A stretch of DNA of 11,203 nucleotides. Origin: Nitrososphaerota archaeon (GTDB taxonomy: Archaea; Thermoproteota; Nitrososphaeria; Nitrososphaerales; UBA57). Shown here piece by piece: positions 1 through 7,983 of the stretch. The notes beneath the pieces were generated by a model, which saw only the letters and a list, made by a program, of their open reading frames with translations, was not told the origin of the DNA and did no database searches. The position numbers were made by a program, and so were the translations under genes. Every line of letters begins with the position of its first letter. Within the stretch, counting starts at the first letter, position 1. The stretch lies in the NCBI GenBank assembly GCA_022572285.1, contig JACZWF010000030.1:1-11203 (forward strand), given 5' to 3'.

Positions 1-555
1 TTCCTTTTGATAATCCTTACTCTAAGGTACGGAGTCAGAGGGCTGCGATCAGTATTCTCGGCGAACGTCTATCTTACTGGGATGGCGGTAATCCTATCTC
101 TGGATGCCCTTTTTCCTTTTGATACACTAGGACCCCTACAAGCGATAGTACCACTTCTTCTCGGAGGTGTCAGGGGGCTAGTCAACCTGTTCCAATTAGG
201 AGAGATAGGTCTTACTGAGAATATATTGACTCTTTATGGGTCCGAGGGGACGTTCTCATTTGCTGTTTTCTGGCCCTCGGCAGGAGTACATAGCATGATT
301 ATCTATTCTCTCATCATGTCCATCTTTCTATTCAAACTTGATATTCCAGTGCTCAAGAAACTCATCTTCCTTATCGCGGGGACTGTTGGGACCTTTGCTG
401 TAAATGTTTTCAGAATTTTCTTGCTTGCTGCATATGTGTTGACGGTCTCAACAAACCCCGCAAGGTTCGAGGAATTCCATAATGTAGCTGGCGAAATAGT
501 TTTTCTACCTTGGATAATGGGTTATATCTTCTTTATCTACAGGGTGGCAAGATAA
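1..555 (+). CDS. exosortase/archaeosortase-like membrane protein (5' end at or beyond window edge), Cys-to-Ser variant
   Basis: Polytopic membrane protein whose C-terminal half follows the exosortase/archaeosortase plan. These are membrane transpeptidase-like enzymes that process C-terminal sorting signals of exported proteins. Counting from a possible TTG start at position 7, hydrophobic segments lie near residues 22-38, 46-62, 84-108, 115-145 and 165-180. The motif WPSAGVHS (89-96) sits where the family has its Cys-containing motif (roughly A-C-S/T-G). It is followed by NVFRI (133-137, candidate catalytic Arg136) and FHN (157-159, candidate third residue His158). The nucleophile position is Ser91 (codon TCG), not Cys. 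The frame is open to the first base, so the true start may lie upstream and TTG at 7 is only one option. The next gene is a family 2 glycosyltransferase, a neighbour also known for bacterial exosortase XrtG. Family assignment rests on motif order and topology and is moderately sure; enzymatic activity is uncertain. Confidence 0.6.
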   Translation, partial: FLLIILTLRYGVRGLRSVFSANVYLTGMAVILSLDALFPFDTLGPLQAIVPLLLGGVRGLVNLFQLGEIGLTENILTLYGSEGTFSFAVFWPSAGVHSMIIYSLIMSIFLFKLDIPVLKKLIFLIAGTVGTFAVNVFRIFLLAAYVLTVSTNPARFEEFHNVAGEIVFLPWIMGYIFFIYRVAR

Positions 556-593
556 TGGAAGAGAAGATTGGCACGGTAATCGTGAAACTCTAA
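555..593 (+). other. possible 12-codon minicistron bridging two genes
   Basis: Between the exosortase-like gene and the glycosyltransferase gene lies a short open frame, MEEKIGTVIVKL. Its ATG shares one base with the upstream TAA (TAATG at 553-557), and its own TAA shares one base with the glycosyltransferase ATG (TAATG at 591-595). It is in a different frame from both flanking genes. Such an arrangement could carry terminating ribosomes from one cistron to the next by translational coupling. It could equally be chance in a 37-nt spacer. No protein function is suggested. Confidence 0.2.
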
Positions 594-2038
594 TGACGCT
601 TAAGGATCTTCTTTTTTTACTGTATTTGGGTATTTCGTGGGTTCTTGTGCTCTATGGGACAAATCTCTATTATCTATTATTCAAATCAATTCGAAACCAC
701 AACGTCCCGATGCAAATGGCGTTGAATCCCATGCCTACTGTGACCATCCAACTTCCAGTATACAACGAGATGTACGTGGTTAGAAGACTTGTAACGTCAA
801 TATGCAAGATCGATTATCCGAAATCAAATATGGAGATTCAAGTCCTTGATGACTCTAACGACGATACCGTGAATATATGCAATGACGTTGTCCAGGAATT
901 CAAGAAGCAGGGGTACGATATCGAACATATCAGACGGGGGACTAGGAGTGGCTTCAAAGCTGGCGCTCTTCAGAACGGACTTTCGCGCGCAAAGGGGGAA
1001 TTCATCGCGATTTTCGATGCAGATTTCTTACCGAACCCCGATTTTCTAACCCAGATACTCCCATACTTCGCTTCAAGGGAAGTTGGTTTAGTACAAGCAA
1101 GATGGGGTCATCTCAACGAACAATACTCTTCTCTTACGAAGGCACAGGCACTCAGCTTGGACGCCCACTTTCTCATAGAGCAGAGAGCCCGAAGCTACTC
1201 TTCTCTCTTTATGAACTTCAACGGAACGGCTGGAGTTTGGAGGAAAGAATGTTTAGAAGACGTAGGAGGATGGAAAGCATCTTTGGCTGAAGATCTTGAC
1301 ATTAGCCTTAGGGCACAATTGCAGGGCTGGAAGCTAGTCTTCCTTCCAGAATTGATCTGTCCGGCCGAACTTCCCGTCCAGATGAACGCTTCAAAGAGAC
1401 AGCAATTTAGATGGGCAAAGGGTTCTATTGAATGCGCAATTAGACACAGCAGGACTATACTTTTTTCTAAATTCCCTCTAGAGACCAAATTCCAAGCTTT
1501 TATGCAGCTTACGAGGCATGTGATTCATCCCTTTATCATCGCCCAGTTCATCATACTCCCAATTCTAATGTTGGCAAAATTCGATCTTGCACCAGTAACC
1601 GCAATTCTGACGCAGCTACTCCTAGGTCCACCAATCTACGGCTATGCCTTAATGAGGCTTTATGGCAACCAATGGTTCAAGAAAGTTCCGGCCTACTTCT
1701 ATCTTCTCCTCTTCGGCGCCGGAATCTCTGTCAATAACTCAGGGGCAGTAGCCCAGGCTTTGCTCAAAAAGAAGAGTGATTTTCTTCGGACCCCGAAGTT
1801 CGCGGTAAAAGCCAGGAAAGACGAATGGAAGGGAAAAAAATACACTCTTCCCATTACAGGGACTGCACTTGGGGAATCATTGATGGTCGGGTGGGGAGTT
1901 ATCACTATTCTTGTGGCATTGCTTACAGGAAATTTCTTCTTGTTACCCCATATCGTAATCCTCACATTAGGTTTTGCTTACGTTGCCTCTCTGAGTGTGC
2001 TACACTCAATCGGAACCAGCGTGCCAGGGGCGGGCTGA
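593..2038 (+). CDS. processive-type family 2 glycosyltransferase (cellulose synthase/CslA-like)
   Basis: A 481-residue membrane glycosyltransferase with a GT-A catalytic domain. One N-terminal membrane segment (about 5-30) is followed by the cytosolic domain. That domain contains TIQLPVYNE (51-59), VLDDSND (84-90, nucleotide-binding Asp), FDADF (141-145, the metal-binding DxD), AEDLD (232-236, catalytic acid region) and QQFRW (270-274, the Q-x-x-R-W motif of processive beta-glycan synthases). Several C-terminal membrane segments follow (roughly 300-330, 335-355, 365-385, 425-470), as expected for an enzyme that threads its product across the membrane. All signature residues are present, so it should be active. 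The likely donor is a nucleotide sugar, but sugar and product cannot be read from the sequence. It lies between an exosortase-like gene and a small two-TM protein, suggesting a surface polysaccharide or glycan-attachment role. The ATG start gives a sensible N-terminal membrane helix. Confidence 0.92.
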   Translation: MTLKDLLFLLYLGISWVLVLYGTNLYYLLFKSIRNHNVPMQMALNPMPTVTIQLPVYNEMYVVRRLVTSICKIDYPKSNMEIQVLDDSNDDTVNICNDVVQEFKKQGYDIEHIRRGTRSGFKAGALQNGLSRAKGEFIAIFDADFLPNPDFLTQILPYFASREVGLVQARWGHLNEQYSSLTKAQALSLDAHFLIEQRARSYSSLFMNFNGTAGVWRKECLEDVGGWKASLAEDLDISLRAQLQGWKLVFLPELICPAELPVQMNASKRQQFRWAKGSIECAIRHSRTILFSKFPLETKFQAFMQLTRHVIHPFIIAQFIILPILMLAKFDLAPVTAILTQLLLGPPIYGYALMRLYGNQWFKKVPAYFYLLLFGAGISVNNSGAVAQALLKKKSDFLRTPKFAVKARKDEWKGKKYTLPITGTALGESLMVGWGVITILVALLTGNFFLLPHIVILTLGFAYVASLSVLHSIGTSVPGAG

Positions 2039-2042
2039 ACGA

Positions 2043-2546
2043 GTGAACCCAAGGACCGCTGCCCTGATGCTGATTGTGTTAACTGTATTGGGAGGAATTG
2101 TCACATATGCGCATTACTTCAATACTTGGTACGCAATAGACAGGGGACGTGCTCACCTTAGTAGAGCTGAAACCTCCGCCTTTGCCGATGGAATGGCAGC
2201 CTCAATAAGTGATGCGACTGAGCTTATTCCGCAAACCGGAAACCCGGTGTGGTGGTTTCCCACCGTACGGACTGACTTTGAACGGATCCAGGAAGACCTA
2301 GACGGAATTATTGAGAGGACTTCAATCCTCGAGGCAATGCCGCGGGACCGCGATGCGTATCAGCAAGGGATGGACGACCTTCGCGGGAAACTGAAGACTG
2401 TCCAGGAACAGCTGGGGGAAGCTTCGGCCTTCTTCTTTGTTGACCCTTTCAGTCTCCTCATCTCACTCTTCTGGATCATAGCGGTCTCGATACTTTTTGC
2501 ATTAAGGTCCAGAGGGTTCGGCAAGGACATTACTGGAGAACCCTGA
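2043..2546 (+). CDS. small protein with N- and C-terminal transmembrane segments
   Basis: A 167-residue protein of no family I recognise. The GTG start four bases after the glycosyltransferase stop is preferred over an in-frame ATG at 1995 that would overlap that gene by 44 bases. A membrane segment near residues 7-24 is followed by a charged, mostly helical ectodomain of about 100 residues, with a conspicuous tryptophan-rich stretch (NPVWWFPT) near the middle and a likely helical hairpin or coiled coil after it. A second membrane segment (about 138-154) ends in basic residues. Close spacing puts it in one operon with the glycosyltransferase and exosortase-like genes, so it may be an accessory subunit, a scaffold, or a substrate. 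The gene is real by spacing and hydropathy; its function is unknown. Confidence 0.75.
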   Translation: MNPRTAALMLIVLTVLGGIVTYAHYFNTWYAIDRGRAHLSRAETSAFADGMAASISDATELIPQTGNPVWWFPTVRTDFERIQEDLDGIIERTSILEAMPRDRDAYQQGMDDLRGKLKTVQEQLGEASAFFFVDPFSLLISLFWIIAVSILFALRSRGFGKDITGEP

Positions 2547-2596
2547 ACATTGAACAATCAGAGGATTACTACTGGCTAATGAACCTTAATTAGGGT

Positions 2597-4315
2597 CTAT
2601 TGTTTCGCGAGGGCCTTCCGCCAGACAAGGATTGCCACCACGGCCTCCAGAGTCAGAACTGCGCCAGACACACCAATGACGATGATGGTATTCTGATTGA
2701 AGAGACTCTGCAAACTCAACTGAATTGATGTGGTTTCAGAATCAATTGTGAATTCCGTCTGGCTAATGATTCCATTGACGGATGCTTCGACCTGGTAGAC
2801 TCCTCCCGGAAGCCTGGCGGATACGGTAGCTTCTCTCCAATCTAAGTGAATAGGCGGCATAGACAATGAACTAACGCCTTTGATGATTATCTCTCCAGGA
2901 GGAGCGGGAAGTCCGAAAGCATCTACTACATCGATTAAGACTGTCCCCTCGCTTGCAACTATAGTAGTACTCGAGAAGCTTCTTAAGCTCAGGGTGGTTG
3001 GTCTGGCTGTATTGACCGTGATCGAGTTGATCGCGAGTTCGAACTGTGTACTAACCTCTGCTTGAGGAAGAAGGACGAACGTTGTATCACCCACCTTGGC
3101 CGTCTGGAGATTTGTCGAAGTGAGATTTATATTATAATTAAGTATCCGTCTGCCTGTGAATTCATTCTCAACATTGATTGTTGCTAGGAGAGGGGTCACT
3201 CGTGTTCGCCAGAGAGATTCAAGGCCGTTGACCTTAGCAGCCAAAATTATCTGGTAGCTTTTTGGAGTGACAAGAGGCTGATCAAAGGAATACCTCAAGG
3301 GTGAGTCTAAGGACGAAAGGCGTACACTTGAATCAGGATCAATTATGATCTCATTTGGAAATATCACGATAGGAATCCTTTCGACGTGAATGATCCCCTC
3401 AAATTCCAAGAAGACTGAAAGGAGGCTTCTCCCGTACTTCGGCGGGACTAGCCATGGCTTGTTTATTTGTCCGATTGTTGGAATATCGATCGCAAGAACT
3501 TCATTAGGTTCCTCAGATACCGTTGCCGAGACCCTAGGGGTATCGGCAATTCCTTCATCGATAAATGTTAAGAAGAGGGATTCTCCCGTCCTCTTGGAGA
3601 GAGCAATCTCTGAGGACATTTCAGCCCACACATTCAGCGGTCCCAGGGCTCCGCCCTCATACTCTATACCCAAATCCAGTCCAGGCGCATTCAGAGTTGG
3701 GGCGTGCAAAGAGACCCGTATACGTCTTAGACCGTTCTCGACTTCAAGTGATTCTAGTCTAATGTTTATCGGGTTACCTTCAATTATAACGCTTGAGAAA
3801 ATATCGACAGGGTCATCTTGCGTACGACTGGTCAAGATAATCTCGACCGAGGTCGGAATTTCATCGAGCCCTAGCGATATGATTCCATCTATCAGCAATG
3901 ACTGTTCAGAAAGTGATACCCGCTCCTGATGAGAGACCGGTTCGATGAATTGCTCCCCTAGCTCAAGAAAAACGGAAAATGATCCAGCTGCGCCCTCGAA
4001 GGAAAGGGTGTAAATTCCAAGTAGATCTTCATTCGAAAACGTGTGAACGCGGAAGGGATTTGTACCGATAGGTAATCGGACAACAGTTGAATCTCCCGGG
4101 CCGAATAAACTTACAAGGGCAGGAAATTGGGGGAACACCCATAGTGACTCTCCGCGTACGAAAACAGGTATTCCGATCTTAGAATCGAAGAGGTTCTCGG
4201 GAGAATAGCCAATTCGTGCGCTGATTTCTACTTCGACAATCTGAGCGCTTCCATAGGGGACTAACGGGACAAGAAGTGCGAGAAGTGTCGCTAGAAAGAA
4301 GATCCTATCCCTCAT
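2597..4315 (-). CDS. large exported protein with C-terminal membrane anchor (BatD-like position in MoxR cluster)
   Basis: A 572-residue protein with a signal peptide (charged MRDR, hydrophobic core to about residue 20, likely cleavage after GSA near 24). A long beta-rich extracellular region follows, then one C-terminal membrane helix (about 542-564) ending in the basic tail WRKALAKQ. Near residues 455-535 is a segment reminiscent of carboxypeptidase-regulatory-like or Ig-like sandwiches (GLPAPPGEI, LPGGVYQVEASV). The ATG at 4315 is chosen because it overlaps the upstream TGA in an ATGA junction and has a GGAG nine bases upstream. A GTG at 4330 would add five residues. It is the last gene of the MoxR/DUF58 cluster and has the layout of BatD-type partners (signal, large ectodomain, C-terminal anchor), although no sequence similarity to BatD is claimed. 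The tail (helix plus basic cluster) also has the shape of a sorting signal. Confidence 0.82.
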   Translation of the reverse strand: MRDRIFFLATLLALLVPLVPYGSAQIVEVEISARIGYSPENLFDSKIGIPVFVRGESLWVFPQFPALVSLFGPGDSTVVRLPIGTNPFRVHTFSNEDLLGIYTLSFEGAAGSFSVFLELGEQFIEPVSHQERVSLSEQSLLIDGIISLGLDEIPTSVEIILTSRTQDDPVDIFSSVIIEGNPINIRLESLEVENGLRRIRVSLHAPTLNAPGLDLGIEYEGGALGPLNVWAEMSSEIALSKRTGESLFLTFIDEGIADTPRVSATVSEEPNEVLAIDIPTIGQINKPWLVPPKYGRSLLSVFLEFEGIIHVERIPIVIFPNEIIIDPDSSVRLSSLDSPLRYSFDQPLVTPKSYQIILAAKVNGLESLWRTRVTPLLATINVENEFTGRRILNYNINLTSTNLQTAKVGDTTFVLLPQAEVSTQFELAINSITVNTARPTTLSLRSFSSTTIVASEGTVLIDVVDAFGLPAPPGEIIIKGVSSLSMPPIHLDWREATVSARLPGGVYQVEASVNGIISQTEFTIDSETTSIQLSLQSLFNQNTIIVIGVSGAVLTLEAVVAILVWRKALAKQ

Positions 4316-5322
4316 CTTTTTGCTCTCCACAGAAGTCTTGTTCTCAAGCCATCTCCGAGGCCTATTAAAATAATAAGGCCCATTACACCGATCAAGCCTG
4401 CCATCAGGGCTAACTCTGCAGACCCAGTTAGCTGTGAAATTCCTACAATAAGGCCAATGTCGAGTGCCACTGCGAGGAGAATAGAAAAACCGACTGACTT
4501 GAGATTGGAAAAGCGCATCCTTGATGATCTTTTTACGCTTTGTTCAAGTGAGACATCTTCCTCTGAATGTCTCCTGAAGAGACGATAGTAGAGGAAGAGC
4601 GCAGCAGAGAGAGCGAATATTGTTCCAGTGTAAATCCTACCTGTCCCCAACTGAAGTGATTGAGTCATGCCCAGCTCCACTGGAGGGACCGGGATAGGCG
4701 TTTCAAGAATGTTTGCGATTACAAATTGAACAATAAAAAGGGTTTGAAGCAAGACTCGTGTCCCGGCCTCTTCCAACACTCTCCCTGTAGATACGATTCC
4801 CGCGGGCGAAATCACAGTCGATAGGACAAAAGCAACTAGTCCGTAGATCACCATAGTCATCAATACTGCCCCGGCGGGTGTACCCTTACCGCGAATAATT
4901 GAAGACCCATGACTCACAATGGCAATAATTGGGATGACAATGGCAAGACTCGCAATGCCCGCTAGGTACAAATCTGCTGCAGCCCCGAAGTAAAGTGGGA
5001 GCCTGTTGCCAACTGGTGAAAGCAGGAGGCCTACCATCAGAAGAGATGGTAGAACAACGGGCACTGTTAGTGTGGCTATAAGGAATGAATCTTGAACAGC
5101 CCCTGAACCTACTCTGATCCTGTACACGTAAGCTCCCACTCCTGCTAGAGCCATGAAAGCTGATATGGAGTTGAAATTAATCTCGATAATCGAGCGGAGG
5201 AGAATGAATATCGAGTTCTGGTATTGGCCAGTTATGAGTATTAACAAGTACGGTGAGGCCATCCCCCCAAAAAGTAGGATTACAAATATGAATGATTGCG
5301 GAGGGTTATTTTGAATTGCCAA
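4312..5322 (-). CDS. polytopic membrane protein of MoxR/DUF58 cluster
   Basis: A 336-residue integral membrane protein with about nine hydrophobic segments (near 12-31, 48-66, 80-102, 110-140, 150-175, 190-210, 233-250, 275-295 and 303-325). There is a proline-rich extracytoplasmic-looking loop (ETPIPVPP, about 207-214) and a basic, acidic-patched cytosolic loop (about 250-272). I do not recognise a family and see no catalytic motif. The TTG start lies one base after the DUF58 stop and has GGAG seven bases upstream, which supports it. Its stop overlaps the next gene in an ATGA junction. In related archaeal and actinobacterial clusters a polytopic protein often carries a transglutaminase domain; here that domain is absent. 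It may form the membrane platform for the MoxR/DUF58 assembly, but that is inference from position only. Confidence 0.8.
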   Translation of the reverse strand: MAIQNNPPQSFIFVILLFGGMASPYLLILITGQYQNSIFILLRSIIEINFNSISAFMALAGVGAYVYRIRVGSGAVQDSFLIATLTVPVVLPSLLMVGLLLSPVGNRLPLYFGAAADLYLAGIASLAIVIPIIAIVSHGSSIIRGKGTPAGAVLMTMVIYGLVAFVLSTVISPAGIVSTGRVLEEAGTRVLLQTLFIVQFVIANILETPIPVPPVELGMTQSLQLGTGRIYTGTIFALSAALFLYYRLFRRHSEEDVSLEQSVKRSSRMRFSNLKSVGFSILLAVALDIGLIVGISQLTGSAELALMAGLIGVMGLIILIGLGDGLRTRLLWRAKR

Positions 5323-5323
5323 A

Positions 5324-6622
5324 TTAAGTCTCCAAAACTAGACTAGAGCGCGAGAATGCGTCGAGAGCTCTGATAACTAGCATACTCTGGCTACAGATTT
5401 GAGCTGAGATCCCGCCGGAGGCAAGCTGAGTTAACAGCGCTTCAAGATGTCCCAATTCCCAATTCCCGATTATTTCACTTGCCTGAGTAACTCTAACATC
5501 TTCACCGTCGTACTTGATGAAGGACGTGGTGTCAAGAATAAGGGCATGCAGAAATTGGTACTTGATGATGGCTCTCCTTAGGATCATTGGATCAACGGTC
5601 CTGGGATATGGAGAGTCCAGAACCAGCAAAATTAGCGATCTAGGTTTGGAGGCAGTAATAGCGGAGTTTATCATAGAATCCAAGTCGAGATTGGGATCGG
5701 GCGATAAATTGCACAATCTTGATGCTATCTCCAGAGGGCTGCCATCAGTACGGTCGACCGCTCCGTAACTAGAATAGACTACTTGAAATTCTCCCCCGGT
5801 CTTCACTGCAAGATGGGCAAGCACGATGGCAAGTTCAGCGGCAGCGTCGAGTTTCCGTCCTCCGATCTCTCCTTCCCCTGTTGTGTCGGTGTTTAAGATC
5901 ACGAGGGTGACGTTCAATGACTGCTCATATTCTTGCTCTTTCGTTTTGGGCAATCGCATCGGGGATTTGGCCATCGCCTTCCAGGCAACCTGTCGATAGT
6001 CATCTCCTGGATAGTATTCTCTGATACCGCTGAACTCTGATCCATGAGAAGTACTCACCGTCGAGCGCTTCAGGGGCCTCATCCCTATGTGTACCCTACC
6101 CCTGAGTATCTCCTCCCCGACTCTCATACTTGGGTAAACTTGGATTTCTGAATGGGATTGAATGCTCCTACTTGTCTTAAACATCCCGAATCTGTCCGTT
6201 ATTATTAGCTCTGTGTTTCCGACCTTCCAGTTACCCATTTGCAATGCCTTCAGGTTGTACTCGACAGTCTTCGTCTCTCCCTTGGAGAGAGACTCGATCC
6301 AAAAATCGTTAGGCGCATCTATCTTGAAGCCGTAGGGAATCTTCTCTATAGCCAGAAGAGGGCCTAAAGTTGGTCCTGGGTTTGTAAATTCAATAGTTAG
6401 GAGAATATCATCTCCAACAAAGGCTCTTCGAGCTAGGCTCTTTACTTCAACCTTGACAGTGTGAAGTCTACGACTTGAATTAATGTAGAGGATAGATTCT
6501 ATTCCCAAGATGGAAAGGACGAAGAGTGCGACAGTGGAAAACACGCCATCGAATGCAAGAGTCGACGCTGCGACTAGGCCAAGGGTCGAGCTGAGTATAG
6601 ATACCCCTCTCCTTGTAAGCAA
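5324..6622 (-). CDS. DUF58 domain protein, MoxR partner
   Basis: A 432-residue protein of the DUF58 family, typically encoded next to MoxR ATPases. Two N-terminal membrane segments (about 8-24 and 27-47) precede a beta-sandwich region. The family signature follows at residues 201-216 (REYYPGDDYRQVAWKA), then a von Willebrand A-like region (about 236-370) beginning VTLVILNTD. The canonical metal-site D-x-S-x-S is not evident there (NTDTTG instead), which is common in DUF58 proteins. The start is TTG, six bases after the moxR stop; no nearby ATG gives a better N-terminus. It probably sits at the cytoplasmic membrane and couples MoxR ATPase activity to the envelope proteins encoded on either side. 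The family call is secure; its molecular role is known only in outline. Confidence 0.92.
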   Translation of the reverse strand: MLTRRGVSILSSTLGLVAASTLAFDGVFSTVALFVLSILGIESILYINSSRRLHTVKVEVKSLARRAFVGDDILLTIEFTNPGPTLGPLLAIEKIPYGFKIDAPNDFWIESLSKGETKTVEYNLKALQMGNWKVGNTELIITDRFGMFKTSRSIQSHSEIQVYPSMRVGEEILRGRVHIGMRPLKRSTVSTSHGSEFSGIREYYPGDDYRQVAWKAMAKSPMRLPKTKEQEYEQSLNVTLVILNTDTTGEGEIGGRKLDAAAELAIVLAHLAVKTGGEFQVVYSSYGAVDRTDGSPLEIASRLCNLSPDPNLDLDSMINSAITASKPRSLILLVLDSPYPRTVDPMILRRAIIKYQFLHALILDTTSFIKYDGEDVRVTQASEIIGNWELGHLEALLTQLASGGISAQICSQSMLVIRALDAFSRSSLVLET

Positions 6623-6628
6623 ATGATA

Positions 6629-7603
6629 TCATCTTGGGGGTTCTGTTGCTGAGATAGCGGTTGAGAGGACATTGCTGACTGCGTCATAGTTGTAAGGCCT
6701 AAGAGATTTGGCACTTCTTAGGACGTATTCAGGACTCAATATGATCCTGTGATTCAAAACATGAAAGATGAGGCTTTTGACATCATCAGGAGTAACATAG
6801 CTTTTTCCATTAATTGCCGCAAGTGCTCTGCTTGCAGCAAGAAGGTGGACAGAGGCACGCGGACTCCCTCCCAACAAGACCTTCTCCTCGTCCAGCCTTG
6901 TAGCACCCACCAGGGAGACGACGTAATCCATAACTTCGTGAGATATCGTAACACTTTCCCTGATTTGATCCCTCGCACTGCGTACCTCCTTTGCTGAGAC
7001 AACCGGTTGGACGGTGCTAAGATCTGTTGCTGCTGAAGCTCGATTCACTATCTCAATTTCATCTGATTTCTCGGGCACTTCAACGATCAGCCTTAACATG
7101 AATCTATCGAGTTGGGCTTCTGGCAGAGGATAGGTTCCTTGCATCTCAACAGGATTCTGAGTCGCTATCACGATGAAGGGAGCTGGAAGCAACCTGGTTA
7201 CACCTTCAACGGTCACTTGCTTTTCTTGCATCGCTTCGAGAAGAGCGGATTGTGTCTTAGGTATGGCCCTGTTTATCTCGTCAGCGAGGACGACGTTACC
7301 AAAGATCGGCCCCTCTCGGAATACAAATTCTTGATCTTTTGCATTGAAAATGAATGTGCCAGTTATATCGGCGGGCAACATGTCTGGTGTCAACTGAATT
7401 CTCTTGAAGTCGAGTCCTAATCCCTTGGCGAACGCTTTTGCGATTAGGGTTTTGGCCACCCCGGGGACGCCTTCTAATAGGACGTGTCCATCTGCCAATA
7501 AGCCCACGGAAAGTAATTTGATAGTCTCAGTTTTTCCGACAATAATTTTTGAGATCTCGTTCTCCAACTTGAAGTAGAGATTCTTAGCTTCGATCAGAGT
7601 CAT
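6629..7603 (-). CDS. moxR: MoxR-family AAA+ ATPase
   Basis: A 324-residue MoxR ATPase of normal family length with every core motif: Walker A GVPGVAKT (45-52), Walker B VVLADEINRA (104-113), sensor 1 IATQNP (146-151), arginine-finger region LDRF (165-168) and sensor 2 GGSPRAS (245-251), followed by the C-terminal lid helices. MoxR proteins act as chaperone-like ATPases that insert metals or assemble and activate protein complexes, usually with a DUF58/VWA partner. That partner gene begins six bases downstream. The ATG start overlaps the upstream TGA (ATGA), implying translational coupling with the small one-TM gene. It is cytosolic and expected to be active. Confidence 0.96.
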   Translation of the reverse strand: MTLIEAKNLYFKLENEISKIIVGKTETIKLLSVGLLADGHVLLEGVPGVAKTLIAKAFAKGLGLDFKRIQLTPDMLPADITGTFIFNAKDQEFVFREGPIFGNVVLADEINRAIPKTQSALLEAMQEKQVTVEGVTRLLPAPFIVIATQNPVEMQGTYPLPEAQLDRFMLRLIVEVPEKSDEIEIVNRASAATDLSTVQPVVSAKEVRSARDQIRESVTISHEVMDYVVSLVGATRLDEEKVLLGGSPRASVHLLAASRALAAINGKSYVTPDDVKSLIFHVLNHRIILSPEYVLRSAKSLRPYNYDAVSNVLSTAISATEPPR

Positions 7604-7968
7604 CTCCCGCTCGTCCCCCGGAGATCTAAGCGTGAATAAAGGCTACCGATCTCTTTGAATCTATCGGCATTAACTTTCCTCTTCAAACTAGCTTCACTAA
7701 GAGATATCAAATACTTCAACTCCTCTTTCGAGCCGGAGTGAGGTATCTCTCCGTTCAGAGATCGCTTAGCTTGATCCAGGACTATCCTTATAGCCGGGGA
7801 ATAGTCCGGATTCGGTTTAAGGACTCCCATAAGTGCCTTGGCGGTGGGACTAATTCCCACTTTTCCATCATCTAGCTTCGGATTCTTCACCCTCCTTCCA
7901 TAAAATCTTGCATAGATAGCTGCTGAGAGTGCTACACCCATTACAGCCAAAATCAAGTAATTGACCAA
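7600..7968 (-). CDS. small single-TM protein between DUF4129-like and moxR genes
   Basis: A 122-residue protein with one N-terminal membrane helix (about 3-22) and a basic, helical cytosolic tail (about 25-122, rich in Lys, Arg and Leu). I do not recognise a family. The TTG start lies 15 bases after the preceding stop and directly precedes the membrane helix; the stop overlaps the moxR ATG. Its place immediately before MoxR, plus its membrane anchor and charged tail, would suit an adaptor linking the ATPase to the membrane. That is inference, and the sequence shows no motif for it. Confidence 0.75.
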   Translation of the reverse strand: MVNYLILAVMGVALSAAIYARFYGRRVKNPKLDDGKVGISPTAKALMGVLKPNPDYSPAIRIVLDQAKRSLNGEIPHSGSKEELKYLISLSEASLKRKVNADRFKEIGSLYSRLDLRGTSGR

Positions 7969-7983
7969 AAATCTCTTACCCCG

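Noticed and set aside
1195..1488. A 97-codon open frame on the minus strand inside the glycosyltransferase gene
   Set aside because: It is antisense to the conserved catalytic region of the glycosyltransferase. It is a by-product of that coding sequence with no start context or motif.
2547..2596. Terminator in the convergent junction
   Set aside because: There is no stem-loop and no clear T-run on either strand; the short AT-rich CCTTAATTAGG is not a true inverted repeat. Nothing is supported here beyond a 50-bp spacer.
3390..3929. A 179-codon open frame on the plus strand inside the large exported-protein gene
   Set aside because: It lies wholly antisense to a gene with a convincing signal peptide, anchor and operon position, and its translation is low-complexity Ser/Pro/Ile-rich with no recognisable domain.
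5870..5900. Von Willebrand metal-binding site in the DUF58 protein
   Set aside because: The strand that should carry D-x-S-x-S reads NTDTTG; only part of the motif is present, so a functional MIDAS was not claimed.
6274..6290. Seven-base hairpin TCTCTCC-CTT-GGAGAGA
   Set aside because: It lies within the DUF58 coding sequence, in Ser/Glu/Arg-type codons that readily produce such matches, with no positional reason for a regulatory role.
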